DNA of 64,000 nt, from the NCBI RefSeq assembly GCF_016741875.1, contig NZ_JAERRF010000013.1:1-64000 (forward strand). The letters are read 5' to 3'. Below, one piece after another: positions 23,056 to 31,485 of the stretch (position 1 is the stretch's first letter; each line of letters starts with the position of its first letter). This stretch comes from Streptomyces coffeae (GTDB taxonomy: Bacteria; Actinomycetota; Actinomycetes; Streptomycetales; Streptomycetaceae). The position numbers were made by a program, and so were the translations under genes. Under the pieces are notes generated by a model that saw nothing but the letters and a program-made list of their open reading frames with translations, did not search any database and was not told the DNA's origin.

Positions 23056-24501
23056 TCAGGCCAGGACGTCCCGCCATGCCTCCGCGAGCGCCGTCGCCAC
23101 GTCGTACGCCGCGATCGGCGCGCCGTGCGGGCCCGCCGCGCGGCGCGCCGCCAGGCCGTGGAGATAGCCGCCGACCGAGGCCGCGTCGAGGGCGCCGAGG
23201 CCCGCCGCCAGCAGGGAGCCGGTCAGCCCGGACAGCACATCGCCGCTGCCCGCCGTGGCCAGCCAGCCGGTGCCGGTGGGGTTCACCCGCACCGGACCCC
23301 CCTCGCCCGCGACCAGAGTGGTGGACCCCTTGAGGAGCACCGTGGCGCCATAGCGCCCGGCCAGCTCCCGTACCGCCGCCAGCCGCCCGGACTCCACCTC
23401 CTCGCGGGAGACCCCGAGCAGGGCCGCGGCCTCGCCCGCGTGCGGGGTCAGCACCGTGGGCGCCTCGCGCTTGCGCAGATCGCCGGGCGGCAGGAGGCGC
23501 AGCCCGTCGGCGTCGACCAGGACGGGGACATCGGAGCGGAGCACGTCCTCCAGCGAGTGCCGGGCCGCCGCGCCGTCGCCGAGGCCGGGGCCGACCACCC
23601 ACGCCTGGACCCGGCCCGCCTTGGCCGGGGGACCGGAGTGCACCAGCGTCTCGGGGAAGCGCGCGATGACCGTGTCGGCCGCCGGGCCCACATAGCGCAC
23701 CGCCCCCGCGCCGCCGCGCAGCGCGCCCGCGACGGCCAGCACCGCGGCGCCCGGGTAGCGGGCGGAGCCCGCCACCACACCGACCACCCCGCGCCGGTAC
23801 TTGTCGCTCTCCGCCGAGGGCCGGGGCAGCAGCGCCGCCACGTCCTCGTGCTGAAGCGCCTCCGCGTCCGGTACGGGCGGCAGATACGGCTCCAGGCCGA
23901 TGCCGATCAGCCGCAGCGCGCCCGCGTAGGTCCGGGCCGGGTCGATCAGCAGGCCCGGTTTGTACGTACCGAAGGTGATGGTGGCGTCGGCGCGCACCGC
24001 GGCGCCCTTGACCTCCCCGGTGTCGGCGTCCACCCCGCTCGGCAGGTCCACGGCGACGACCATGCCGCGCACCGCCCGCGTCAGCCGCTCCGCCTCGGTC
24101 CGCAGCCCGCCCTTGCCGCCGATGCCCACGATTCCGTCCACGACCAGTTCGGCGCGGGCCAGGGCCGGTTCGGCGCGGTCGTCATGGGCCGGTACGGCCC
24201 GTCCGCCCGCCGCGAGCAGCGCGCGCAGACCCCCCGGATGGGCCCGGTCCGGGGCGAGCAGCACCGCCGTGACCCCGGCGCCGCGCCGGGCCAGCCGGGC
24301 GCCCGCGTAGAGCGCGTCGCCCCCGTTGTCCCCGCTTCCCGCCAGCACGGCTACCCGGGCGCCGGACACCCGGCGCAGCAGATCGGCGCAGGCCGCGGCC
24401 AGTCCGGCCGCCGCCCGCTGCATGAGCGCTCCGTCCGGCAGCCGCGCCATCAGCTCCCGCTCCGCGGCCCGTACGGTCTCGACGCTGTAGGCAGTCCTCA
24501 T
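23056..24501 (-). CDS. nnr: Bifunctional NAD(P)HX epimerase / ADP-dependent NAD(P)HX dehydratase
   Basis: The enzyme repairs hydrated NADH and NADPH. The 481-residue protein is a fusion of a YjeF_N epimerase domain (about 1-210) and a carbohydrate-kinase-like dehydratase domain (about 225-475). The first has MQRAAAGLA, VLAGSGDNGGDALYAGARL and VDLPSGVDADTGE. The second has VLTPHAGEAAALLG, VLLKGSTTLVAG and TAGSGDVLSGLTGSLLA. Length matches the fused bacterial form. The ATG is preceded by GGAGA. It is divergent from alr across 83 bp. Confidence 0.92.
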   Translation of the reverse strand: MRTAYSVETVRAAERELMARLPDGALMQRAAAGLAAACADLLRRVSGARVAVLAGSGDNGGDALYAGARLARRGAGVTAVLLAPDRAHPGGLRALLAAGGRAVPAHDDRAEPALARAELVVDGIVGIGGKGGLRTEAERLTRAVRGMVVAVDLPSGVDADTGEVKGAAVRADATITFGTYKPGLLIDPARTYAGALRLIGIGLEPYLPPVPDAEALQHEDVAALLPRPSAESDKYRRGVVGVVAGSARYPGAAVLAVAGALRGGAGAVRYVGPAADTVIARFPETLVHSGPPAKAGRVQAWVVGPGLGDGAAARHSLEDVLRSDVPVLVDADGLRLLPPGDLRKREAPTVLTPHAGEAAALLGVSREEVESGRLAAVRELAGRYGATVLLKGSTTLVAGEGGPVRVNPTGTGWLATAGSGDVLSGLTGSLLAAGLGALDAASVGGYLHGLAARRAAGPHGAPIAAYDVATALAEAWRDVLA

Positions 24502-24584
24502 GGTCACAGTCTCCCGAACGGAGGGCACTCCGTGCGGGAAAGCACACACTCCGGTCGGCCCACGGGCCTGAGAGACTGACCGGG

Positions 24585-25721
24585 ATGGACGAGACACCGA
24601 TGCGCGCCCGTGCCGTGGTCGATCTGGCCGCCCTGCGGGACAACGTTCGGGCGCTGCGCGCCGCGGCGCCCACCGCCGAGCTGATGACCGTCGTCAAGGC
24701 GGACGGCTACGGCCACGGCGCGCTGCCCTGCGCGCGCGCCGCCCGCGAGGCCGGTGCGAGCTGGCTGGGCACCGCCACGCCGGAGGAGGCGCTCGCGCTG
24801 CGCGCGGCGGGTGACACCGGCCGGCTGATGTGCTGGCTGTGGACGCCCGGCGACCCCTGGCGGGAGGCGATCGAGGCGGACATCGACGTCTCGGCCAGCG
24901 GTCTGTGGGCGCTGCGGGAGGCCGTCACCGCGGCCCGCGCCGCGGGCCGGACCGCCCGGCTCCAGCTGAAGGCCGACACCGGGCTCGGCCGCAGCGGCTG
25001 CCAGCCCGCCGACTGGCCGGAGTTGGTCGCCGAGGCCCGTGCCGCGGAGGCGGAGGGCACCGTACGCGTGACGGGTGTGTGGTCCCACTTCGCCTGCGCC
25101 GACGAGCCGGGCCACCCCTCCATCGAGGCCCAGCTGACCACCTTCCGCGAGATGGCCGGGCACGCCGAGCGGGCGGGGCTGCGGCCGGAGGTGCGTCATA
25201 TGGCCAACTCCCCGGCCACCCTGACCCTCCCCGAGTCCCACTTCGACCTCGTCCGGACCGGTATTGCCACCTACGGCATCTCGCCGAGCCCCGAGGTCGG
25301 CCTGCCCGCCGATTTCGGGCTGCGGCCGGTGATGACGCTGTCCGCCCGGCTCGCCTCGGTCAAGCGGGTGCCGGGCGGACACGGGGTCTCCTACGGACAC
25401 CGCTATGTCACCCCCGGCGAAACGACCCTCGCCCTGGTGCCGGTGGGCTACGCGGACGGCATCCCGCGCCATGCCTCGGGGACCGGCCCGGTGCTGGTCG
25501 CGGGGAAGTGGCGGACGGTCGCGGGCACGGTGGCCATGGACCAGTTCGTGGTGGACCTCGGCGGCGACAGCGCGGAGGAGGGCGAGGAGGCGGTGCTCTT
25601 CGGGCCCGGGGACCGGGGCGAGCCGACGGTCGAGGACTGGGCACGTGCCGTGGGCACGATCGCGTATGAGATCGTCACCCGTGTGGGTTCCCGGGTACCA
25701 CGCGTTTATGTAGGTCATTAG
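24585..25721 (+). CDS. alr: Alanine racemase
   Basis: This PLP enzyme makes D-alanine for peptidoglycan. The 378-residue protein has the PLP-lysine motif VVKADGYGHGA (Lys about 38), the RTGIATYGISPSP segment, and GVSYGHRYVT with the catalytic Tyr. The start at ATG 24585 has only a weak GAGAG upstream; ATG 24600 (MRARAVVDL) is an alternative. The hydrolase gene follows 20 bp downstream, and the same order alr-hydrolase-tsaE is common in actinobacteria, so a shared transcript with the tsa genes is likely. Confidence 0.95.
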   Translation: MDETPMRARAVVDLAALRDNVRALRAAAPTAELMTVVKADGYGHGALPCARAAREAGASWLGTATPEEALALRAAGDTGRLMCWLWTPGDPWREAIEADIDVSASGLWALREAVTAARAAGRTARLQLKADTGLGRSGCQPADWPELVAEARAAEAEGTVRVTGVWSHFACADEPGHPSIEAQLTTFREMAGHAERAGLRPEVRHMANSPATLTLPESHFDLVRTGIATYGISPSPEVGLPADFGLRPVMTLSARLASVKRVPGGHGVSYGHRYVTPGETTLALVPVGYADGIPRHASGTGPVLVAGKWRTVAGTVAMDQFVVDLGGDSAEEGEEAVLFGPGDRGEPTVEDWARAVGTIAYEIVTRVGSRVPRVYVGH

Positions 25722-25741
25722 GGGGGCACAGGGATCTGACC

Positions 25742-26956
25742 ATGGGCGACGACAGCACGGCAGAGACGGCGACACGAGTCGTGGCGGGGGCCACAGCCGT
25801 GAGCTGGAGGCGCGGAGCCGGGTTCGCGGGCGCCGCGATCGGTGTCCTCGCGGCCGGAGCGGCGGCGGGCGTTGCCCTGGAGCGCCTCACGGTCGGCCGC
25901 GGCGTACGGCGCAAGGCACGGCTCGCGCTGGACGCCGAGGGCCCGTACGGCAGCCTGCGCGGCACCCCCGGCACGGCGGTGGCCGACGACGGCACCGAGC
26001 TGTACTACGAGGTCGAAGAGGTCCGGGAGCGCAGCGCGCCCACGCCGTCCCGGCGCAAGCGGCGGTTCGGCCGCAAGGCCGCGGCCGCCCCCGTCACCAT
26101 GATCTTCAGCCATGGTTACTGCCTCGCCCAGGACTCCTGGCACTTCCAGCGCTCCGCGCTGCGCGAGGTGGTCCGCACCGTCTACTGGGACCAGCGCTGC
26201 CACGGCCGCTCGGCGCGCGGCTGTGCCCAGGCCGACGGCGACGCGCTCACCATCGACCAGCTCGGCCGTGATCTGAAGGCGGTCATCGACGCCGCGGCGC
26301 CCGAGGGCCCGCTGGTGCTGGTCGGCCACTCCATGGGCGGCATGACGCTGATGGCGCTGGCCGCGCAGTACCCCGAGCTGGTGCGGGAGCGGGTGGTCGG
26401 CGTGGCGTTCCTCGGCACCTCGGCGGGCCGTCTCGGCGAGGTCAGCTTCGGCCTGCCGGTCGTCGGGGTGAACGCGGTGCGCAGGGTGCTGCCGGGGCTG
26501 CTGAAGGCGCTGGGCTGGCAGGTGGAACTGGTCGAGCGGGGCCGCCGGGCCACCGCCGATCTCTTCGCCGGGCTGATCAAGCGCTATTCGTTCGGCTCGA
26601 AGGACGTGGACCCCGGTGTCGCGCGGTTCGCGGAGCGGCTGATCGAGGCCACCCCGATCGATGTGGTCGCGGAGTTCTATCCGGCGTTCCTCGCCCATGA
26701 CAAGGCCGCGGCGCTGCCGCATTTCGACGGGCTGCCGGTGCTGGTGCTGGCGGGCGACAAGGACCTGATCACCCCGATGGAGCACAGCGAGGCCATCGCG
26801 GAGATGCTGCCCGGCGCCGAGCTGGTGATCGTCGAGGAGGCCGGTCATCTGGTGATCCTCGAGCACCCCGAGGTGGTCAACGGACATCTGACCGAACTGC
26901 TGGCCAGAGCGGTGGGCGGGGTCGACGGACGGGCCCGGCGCGGGGTGTCCGGCTGA
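25742..26956 (+). CDS. Alpha/beta hydrolase with N-terminal membrane segment
   Basis: The 404-residue protein has an N-terminal hydrophobic segment (FAGAAIGVLAAGAAAGVAL, about residues 24-42) and an alpha/beta hydrolase domain. Visible features are IFSHGYCLAQDSWHFQ (oxyanion region), the nucleophile elbow VGHSMGG, and LAGDKDLITP followed by EEAGHLVILEHP with the catalytic Asp and His. The triad is intact, so it should be an active esterase or lipase-like enzyme; the substrate is unknown. Its position between alr and tsaE is conserved in Streptomyces, which suggests a shared transcript rather than a shared pathway. Confidence 0.87.
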   Translation: MGDDSTAETATRVVAGATAVSWRRGAGFAGAAIGVLAAGAAAGVALERLTVGRGVRRKARLALDAEGPYGSLRGTPGTAVADDGTELYYEVEEVRERSAPTPSRRKRRFGRKAAAAPVTMIFSHGYCLAQDSWHFQRSALREVVRTVYWDQRCHGRSARGCAQADGDALTIDQLGRDLKAVIDAAAPEGPLVLVGHSMGGMTLMALAAQYPELVRERVVGVAFLGTSAGRLGEVSFGLPVVGVNAVRRVLPGLLKALGWQVELVERGRRATADLFAGLIKRYSFGSKDVDPGVARFAERLIEATPIDVVAEFYPAFLAHDKAAALPHFDGLPVLVLAGDKDLITPMEHSEAIAEMLPGAELVIVEEAGHLVILEHPEVVNGHLTELLARAVGGVDGRARRGVSG

Positions 26957-26971
26957 GTACCATCGGCCGGT

Positions 26972-27472
26972 ATGGACGTAGCGACACGTATCACCGTCAC
27001 CTCCCCCGAGCAGATGCGGGACCTGGGCCGCAGGCTGGCCAAGCTGCTGCGCCCCGGCGATCTGGTGCTGCTCACCGGTGAACTGGGCGCGGGCAAGACC
27101 ACGCTGACCCGGGGCCTGGGGGAGGGCCTGGGCGTGCGGGGCGCGGTCACCTCGCCGACGTTCGTGATCGCCCGCGTCCACCCCTCGCTGGGCTCCGGTC
27201 CGCCCCTGGTCCATGTGGACGCCTACCGTCTGGGCGGCGGTCTGGACGAGATGGAGGACCTCGACCTCGATGTGTCGCTGCCGGAGTCGGTGATCGCCGT
27301 CGAGTGGGGCGAGGGCAAGGTCGAGGGGCTGTCGGAGGACCGGCTGCATGTGGTGATCGAGCGGGCGGTGGGCGACGGCGCGGCCGGTGACCCGGACGAC
27401 CCCCGCGACGTGGTGGTCACCGGGGTCGGTCCCCGGTGGGCCGGTGAGGACCTGGCGTCGCTGGCCGGATGA
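26972..27472 (+). CDS. tsaE: tRNA t6A biosynthesis ATPase TsaE
   Basis: TsaE is the ATPase that cycles the TsaB-TsaD complex during N6-threonylcarbamoyl-adenosine formation on tRNAs reading ANN codons. The 166-residue protein has Walker A GELGAGKTT (about residues 36-44), TSPTFVIARVH, VHVDAYRLGG and VIAVEWGEG, all family hallmarks. It starts 15 bp after the hydrolase stop. The other t6A genes tsaB and tsaD lie 1.2 kb downstream, separated by two small genes. Confidence 0.93.
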   Translation: MDVATRITVTSPEQMRDLGRRLAKLLRPGDLVLLTGELGAGKTTLTRGLGEGLGVRGAVTSPTFVIARVHPSLGSGPPLVHVDAYRLGGGLDEMEDLDLDVSLPESVIAVEWGEGKVEGLSEDRLHVVIERAVGDGAAGDPDDPRDVVVTGVGPRWAGEDLASLAG

Positions 27473-27616
27473 CGGCGCGGGCCGCCCGGGGGACTTCTCC
27501 TGGACGGCACGGGTGAACGACAGGGATGAGGGGCGGCTCACGGGGTACATTCCGACAAGCCGTCGGCATGATGTTGCGCTGTGGGCATCAGCCGTGGTCA
27601 CATGGGAGAGGGAGCA

Positions 27617-27636
27617 TGGTTAGGCGTGCCTAACCA
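27617..27636. promoter_or_regulatory. 20-bp perfect palindrome with TTAGG/CCTAA half-sites
   Basis: TGGTTAGGC and GCCTAACCA surround a central GT. It lies 54-73 bp upstream of the 64-residue ORF at 27690. The half-sites resemble those of DtxR/IdeR-type metal regulators, but the classical iron box has a 9-nt spacing between TTAGG and CCTAA while here it is 4 nt. AT-rich arms in GC-rich DNA make a chance palindrome unlikely. Confidence 0.6.
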
Positions 27637-27689
27637 CTGTCGGATTTTCCTTGTTCGTCCGAATGCCCCAGGACCCTCAGGAGGCATCC

Positions 27690-27884
27690 ATGTCGGCCCA
27701 TGAACCCGTCGTCGGGACAGACCGGCGCGACGATGGCCGTTCACCGTCGATGAGGGATCTGCTGGCGGCCTGTGCGGCGGCCAGCGCGGTGTCCACACCG
27801 CCGGCGGAGGAAGCCCGGCCCGCTGCCGAGCGGCAGGCGCCCGAGCCGGACGAACCCGTGCGTGAGCGCCGCGACGCCGCATAG
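27690..27884 (+). CDS. Small acidic hypothetical protein (64 residues)
   Basis: The ATG follows a perfect AGGAGG, so it is translated. The product (MSAHEPVVGTDRRDDGRSPS...) has a short predicted helix MRDLLAACAAASAV and a disordered, Pro/Glu/Arg-rich end (ERQAPEPDEPVRERRDAA). There is no signal peptide, membrane segment or recognisable domain. It sits behind a palindromic site at 27617-27636, in the gap between tsaE and tsaB where S. coelicolor also has, from memory, a short hypothetical gene. Function is unknown. Confidence 0.72.
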   Translation: MSAHEPVVGTDRRDDGRSPSMRDLLAACAAASAVSTPPAEEARPAAERQAPEPDEPVRERRDAA

Positions 27885-27912
27885 GATCCCGCGGCGCGTC
27901 GGTCCCGACCGC

Positions 27913-28479
27913 CTACGCGATCACCACAACCGCTGTGCCGACCTGCGCGAACTCCCACATCGCCGATCCGTCGGCCCGGGACTCCCGCACCGCGCCGGTG
28001 CGCTTGCGGGCGTTCGGGTCGGGCATCGAGCCGTCCATGGCCGCGCTGAAACCGAACACCACGCCCCCTTCCGAGTGGAAGACGACGACGTGCTCGACCT
28101 GCACCCCGTCCGACCCCACCCCGCCCGCGTTCCGTGAGCTGACCTCGTACGTTCCGGGGTCCGGGCTGGCCGAGCTGGCGCCGACCTCGAAGGTGCGGGT
28201 GGCCCGTCCGTCCGCGCCGACCAGCCACACCCGCCGGTCCCCGAGCGCGTAGACGATCCGCGTACCCGTCCCCGACCCCTTGGGCAGGACCGTGGACTTC
28301 TTCTTCGCCTTCTTCGGCCGGTCCTTCGACGCGTCGGCGTGCGAGCCGGGCCGGGCCTGGGTGGGATGGTCGGGTGCGGTCGCCGCGGCCTGGTAGCCGA
28401 GGAAGCCGACGGCGCCGAGCGCGGCGGCGGTGAGAACGGCGACGGCGGGCGCGGTGCTGCTCCTCGGCACGGCGGACAT
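27913..28479 (-). CDS. Exported or membrane-anchored protein of unknown function
   Basis: The 188-residue protein has an N-terminal hydrophobic segment (APAVAVLTAAALGAVGFLGY, about residues 10-29) and then a disordered Lys/Asp linker (DRPKKAKKKS). A compact beta-rich domain follows (RIVYALGDRRVWLVGADG, TYEVSSRNAGGVGSDGVQ, GGVVFGFSAAMDGS). The domain is probably outside the membrane. There are no cysteines or catalytic motifs I can name. The start has AGGAG upstream. It is convergent with the 64-residue ORF and divergent from tsaB. Similar proteins occur at this place in other streptomycetes, as far as I recall. Confidence 0.75.
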   Translation of the reverse strand: MSAVPRSSTAPAVAVLTAAALGAVGFLGYQAAATAPDHPTQARPGSHADASKDRPKKAKKKSTVLPKGSGTGTRIVYALGDRRVWLVGADGRATRTFEVGASSASPDPGTYEVSSRNAGGVGSDGVQVEHVVVFHSEGGVVFGFSAAMDGSMPDPNARKRTGAVRESRADGSAMWEFAQVGTAVVVIA

Positions 28480-28681
28480 CCTCTCCTGCGGTCAGTACGC
28501 GCTCACGGCCCGTAGATACGTATGCCGACCGTAGCACCGGCTCGGTGCACCGGTACGCGCTCACCGCGCCCCACCGCGGCCCTGTTGCGCCCTTGGTACG
28601 AATGCGCCCTTGGTACGCAAGAGAACGGCGGGGGCGGACGAACGCCGCCGTACACCGAAGAACGATCTTCCGGGGGCGCCG

Positions 28682-28687
28682 TAGGCT
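28682..28687 (+). promoter_or_regulatory. -10 element of a probable leaderless tsaB transcript
   Basis: TAGGCT fits TANNNT and the tsaB GTG starts 6 nt later, at the expected +1. No Shine-Dalgarno sequence precedes the GTG. Confidence 0.5.
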
Positions 28688-28693
28688 GTCCTC

Positions 28694-29368
28694 GTGCTGT
28701 TGCTCGCTCTTGATACCGCCACCCCCGCCGTCACGGTCGCCCTGCACGACGGCTCCGAAGTCCTCGCCGAGTCCGCCGACATCGACGCCCGGCGCCATGG
28801 CGAGCTGCTGCTCCCCGCCGTCCACCGGACCCTGCGGGCGGCGGGCACCGAGCTGGCCGAGGTGACGGAGATCGTCGTAGGGATCGGCCCCGGCCCCTAC
28901 ACCGGGCTGCGGGTCGGGCTGGTGACGGCCGCGACCTTCGGGTCCGTGCTCGGCATCCCCGTCCACGGGCTGTGCACGCTGGACGGCATCGCGTACGCCG
29001 CCGGGCAGGCCGGTCTCAACGGACCCTTCGTGGTGGCCACCGACGCGCGCCGCAAGGAGGTCTACTGGGCCCGTTACGACGACCCGCGGACCCGGGTGAC
29101 CGAGCCCGCCGTGGACCACCCCGCCGACCTCACCGAGGCCGGGCCGGCCGCCGGGCTGCCCGCCGTCGGCGCGGGCGCGCTCCTGTACCCGGCCGCCTTC
29201 GCCGAGGTCCCGCCCGGGATGCCCGAGTACCAGTCGGCCGCCGCGCTGGCCTCGCTCGCGGCCGAGAAGCTGGCGCGCGGCGAGGAGCTGCCGCCGCCCC
29301 GGCCGCTGTATCTGCGCCGCCCCGACGCCAAGGTGCCCGCGAACTACAAGGTGGTCACCCCCAAGTGA
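28694..29368 (+). CDS. tsaB: tRNA t6A biosynthesis protein TsaB
   Basis: TsaB is the inactive ASKHA-fold partner that dimerises with TsaD to make tRNA t6A. The 224-residue protein starts MLLLALDTATPAVTVALHDG and has RHGELLLPAVHRTL and GIGPGPYTGLRVGL, all characteristic. PLYLRRPDAKVP near the C-terminus is also typical of the family. The GTG lacks a ribosome binding site and follows a -10 element by 6 nt. It overlaps rimI by 4 bp (GTGA), starting the tsaB-rimI-tsaD overlapping set. Confidence 0.94.
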   Translation: MLLLALDTATPAVTVALHDGSEVLAESADIDARRHGELLLPAVHRTLRAAGTELAEVTEIVVGIGPGPYTGLRVGLVTAATFGSVLGIPVHGLCTLDGIAYAAGQAGLNGPFVVATDARRKEVYWARYDDPRTRVTEPAVDHPADLTEAGPAAGLPAVGAGALLYPAAFAEVPPGMPEYQSAAALASLAAEKLARGEELPPPRPLYLRRPDAKVPANYKVVTPK

Positions 29369-29937
29369 CCGGCACGACCGTGACGTTGCGCGAGATGCGC
29401 TGGTGGGACATCGAACCGGTGCTCGCGCTCGAGGAGGACCTGTTCCCCGACGACGCGTGGTCGCGCGGGATGTTCTGGTCCGAGCTGGCCCACGCCCGGG
29501 GCCGGGACGTCACCCGCCACTACGTGGTCGCGGAAGCGGGCGGCGCCGGGGCGGATCGGGGTGCGGAGCCGGGCCGCATAGTCGGCTACGCCGGGCTCGC
29601 GGTCTTTGACCACACCGGCGACGTCCAGACCATCGCCACCGCCCGCGACTACTGGGGCACCGGACTCGGTGCCCGTCTCCTCACCGATCTCCTCGGCGCC
29701 GCCACCGCCTTCGAATGCCGTGAGGTGCTCCTCGAGGTGCGCGTCGACAACATCCGCGCACAGCGCCTGTACGAGCGCTTCGGCTTCGAGCCCATCGGGC
29801 TCCGCAAGGGCTACTACCAGCCGGGCAATGTGGACGCCCTCGTCATGCGGCTGACCGATCCGGCCGCGCCCACCACCCCCTCCGCGGCCGCGGCCGTGCC
29901 GCCCTCCTCAGTACAAGGAACGAAGACCCATGGCTGA
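29365..29937 (+). CDS. rimI: Ribosomal protein S18 alanine N-acetyltransferase
   Basis: RimI acetylates the N-terminus of ribosomal protein S18. This 190-residue GNAT protein has MRWWDIEPVLALEEDLFPDDAW and the acetyl-CoA loop RDYWGTGLGARLLTDL. LEVRVDNIRAQRLYERFGFE and RKGYYQPGNVDALVMRL complete the GNAT core. The last 25 residues (DPAAPTTPSAAAA...) are a low-complexity tail not needed for the fold. The GTG overlaps the tsaB stop, and the stop overlaps the tsaD start by 8 bp, so the three are translationally coupled. The tsaB-rimI-tsaD order is widely conserved. Confidence 0.93.
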   Translation: MTGTTVTLREMRWWDIEPVLALEEDLFPDDAWSRGMFWSELAHARGRDVTRHYVVAEAGGAGADRGAEPGRIVGYAGLAVFDHTGDVQTIATARDYWGTGLGARLLTDLLGAATAFECREVLLEVRVDNIRAQRLYERFGFEPIGLRKGYYQPGNVDALVMRLTDPAAPTTPSAAAAVPPSSVQGTKTHG

Positions 29938-31075
29938 CTCACGCAGCGAACCTCTCGTACTCGGCATCGAGACCTCCTGCGACGAGACCGGCGTCGGGAT
30001 CGTCCGCGGCCACACCCTGCTCGCCGACGCGGTCGCCTCCAGCGTGGACGAGCACGCCCGCTTCGGCGGTGTGGTCCCCGAGGTCGCCAGCCGCGCCCAT
30101 CTGGAGGCGATGGTCCCCACCATCCAGCGCGCCCTGAAGGAGGCCGGGGTCGCCGCCTCCGACCTCGACGGCATCGCCGTCACCGCCGGTCCCGGACTCG
30201 CGGGCGCCCTGCTCGTGGGCGTCTCCGCGGCCAAGGCGTACGCCTACGCCCTCGGCAAGCCGCTCTACGGCGTGAACCACCTCGCCTCGCACATCTGCGT
30301 CGACCAGCTGGAGCACGGCCCGCTGCCCGAGCCGACCATGGCCCTCCTGGTCAGTGGCGGCCACTCCTCGCTGCTCCTCGCCCCCGACATCACCTCCGAC
30401 GTCCGCCCGCTGGGCTCGACCATCGACGACGCGGCGGGGGAGGCGTTCGACAAGATCGCCCGGGTGCTGAACCTCGGCTTCCCGGGCGGCCCGGTCATCG
30501 ACCGCATCGCGCGTGACGGCGACCCCGGCGCCATCGCCTTCCCCCGCGGCCTCACCGGTCCGCGCGACGCCGCCTACGACTTCTCCTTCTCCGGCCTCAA
30601 GACCGCGGTGGCCCGCTGGATCGAGGCCAAGCGGACGGCGGGTGAGGAGGTCCCGGTCGCCGATGTCTCGGCCTCCTTCCAGGAGGCGGTCGTCGACGTC
30701 CTGACCCGCAAGGCCGTCCGCGCCTGCAAGGACGAGGGCGTCGACCACCTGATGATCGGCGGCGGCGTCGCCGCCAACTCCCGGCTGCGCGCCCTGGCCG
30801 AGCGCCGCTGCGAGGACGCGGGCATCACCCTGCGCGTTCCGCGCCCCAAGCTGTGCACGGACAACGGCGCGATGGTCGCGGCGCTGGGCGCGGAGATGGT
30901 CGCCCGCGGCCGCTCGGCCTCCGCCTGGGACCTGTCCGCCGACTCCTCGCTCCCGGTGACGGACCCGCACGTCCCCGACCCCGAGGCAGCCACCCACACC
31001 CACCCGCAGACCCACACCCACTCCCATGACCACGACCATGTGCACGAGCTGAGCCGGAAGAACCTCTACGCATGA
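29930..31075 (+). CDS. tsaD: tRNA N6-threonylcarbamoyladenosine transferase TsaD
   Basis: TsaD transfers the threonylcarbamoyl group to A37 of tRNA. The 381-residue protein has LGIETSCDETGVGIV, the metal-binding NHLASHI, LVSGGHSSLL, STIDDAAGEAFDKIAR, the FSFSGLKTAV segment and LCTDNGAMVA. A histidine-rich tail (THTHPQTHTHSHDHDHVH, about 25 residues) follows the normal family end and is an addition that may bind metal. The ATG follows AAGGAAC inside the rimI 3' end. The stop overlaps the next small gene by 4 bp. Confidence 0.95.
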   Translation: MADSRSEPLVLGIETSCDETGVGIVRGHTLLADAVASSVDEHARFGGVVPEVASRAHLEAMVPTIQRALKEAGVAASDLDGIAVTAGPGLAGALLVGVSAAKAYAYALGKPLYGVNHLASHICVDQLEHGPLPEPTMALLVSGGHSSLLLAPDITSDVRPLGSTIDDAAGEAFDKIARVLNLGFPGGPVIDRIARDGDPGAIAFPRGLTGPRDAAYDFSFSGLKTAVARWIEAKRTAGEEVPVADVSASFQEAVVDVLTRKAVRACKDEGVDHLMIGGGVAANSRLRALAERRCEDAGITLRVPRPKLCTDNGAMVAALGAEMVARGRSASAWDLSADSSLPVTDPHVPDPEAATHTHPQTHTHSHDHDHVHELSRKNLYA

Positions 31076-31335
31076 CCGTCGCCCTGATGTGGGAGGCCCG
31101 GGCCGTCGAGGGCCGCGGAGCCGATCTGCTCACCTGGGCCACCCACCAGCCCCTCGACCCGCCCCCACTGCGCCGCGAGACCTTCCGCGCCCCCGAGGAC
31201 CGGGTCCTGGTCATCACCTGGTGGGACGCCGACTATCACACCCCCGGCCTCCCGGAACTCCCGGAACCGGGCGAGGACTTGGTCCGCCGCGCGGTCCACC
31301 GGTGGCGCTTCGAATCAGTCGCGGACGGGAGCTGA
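31072..31335 (+). CDS. Conserved small protein of unknown function
   Basis: This 87-residue protein starts MTVALMWEARAVEGRGADLL with ATGA overlapping the tsaD stop, so it is translated with the t6A genes. It continues TWATHQPLDPPPLRRETFRA and EDRVLVITWWDADYHTPGLP, a compact alpha/beta layout reminiscent of small ferredoxin-like monooxygenase or YCII-type domains, but I cannot assign it. There are no cysteines. Coupling to tsaD is the only functional hint. Confidence 0.7.
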   Translation: MTVALMWEARAVEGRGADLLTWATHQPLDPPPLRRETFRAPEDRVLVITWWDADYHTPGLPELPEPGEDLVRRAVHRWRFESVADGS

Positions 31336-31403
31336 CGCCCGCATAGGGACGGGGCGACGGCCCGGCCGCGCGCGCCGTTCCCGCAACGGGAAGACTGTGC
31401 CGT

Positions 31404-31463
31404 CCCCATGACGCCGTGCCCCATGGCGCCGTACCCCATGGCGCCGTACCCCATGACGCCGTG
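31404..31463 (+). repeat. Four tandem copies of a 15-bp unit
   Basis: The unit CCCCATG(A/G)CGCCGT(G/A) is repeated at 31404, 31419, 31434 and 31449 with two variable positions. The outer copies are identical to each other, as are the inner ones. Each copy has an ATG in the same frame and the run reads (M-x-P-x-P) if translated. It lies just upstream of the chosen start of the next gene. Confidence 0.85.
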
Positions 31464-31485
31464 CCGTGCCAGGCGAAAGGACGCC

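Noticed and set aside
27617..27636. A classical IdeR/DmdR1 iron box
   Set aside because: The half-sites match but the spacing between TTAGG and CCTAA is 4 nt, not 9, so I report it only as a DtxR-like palindrome.
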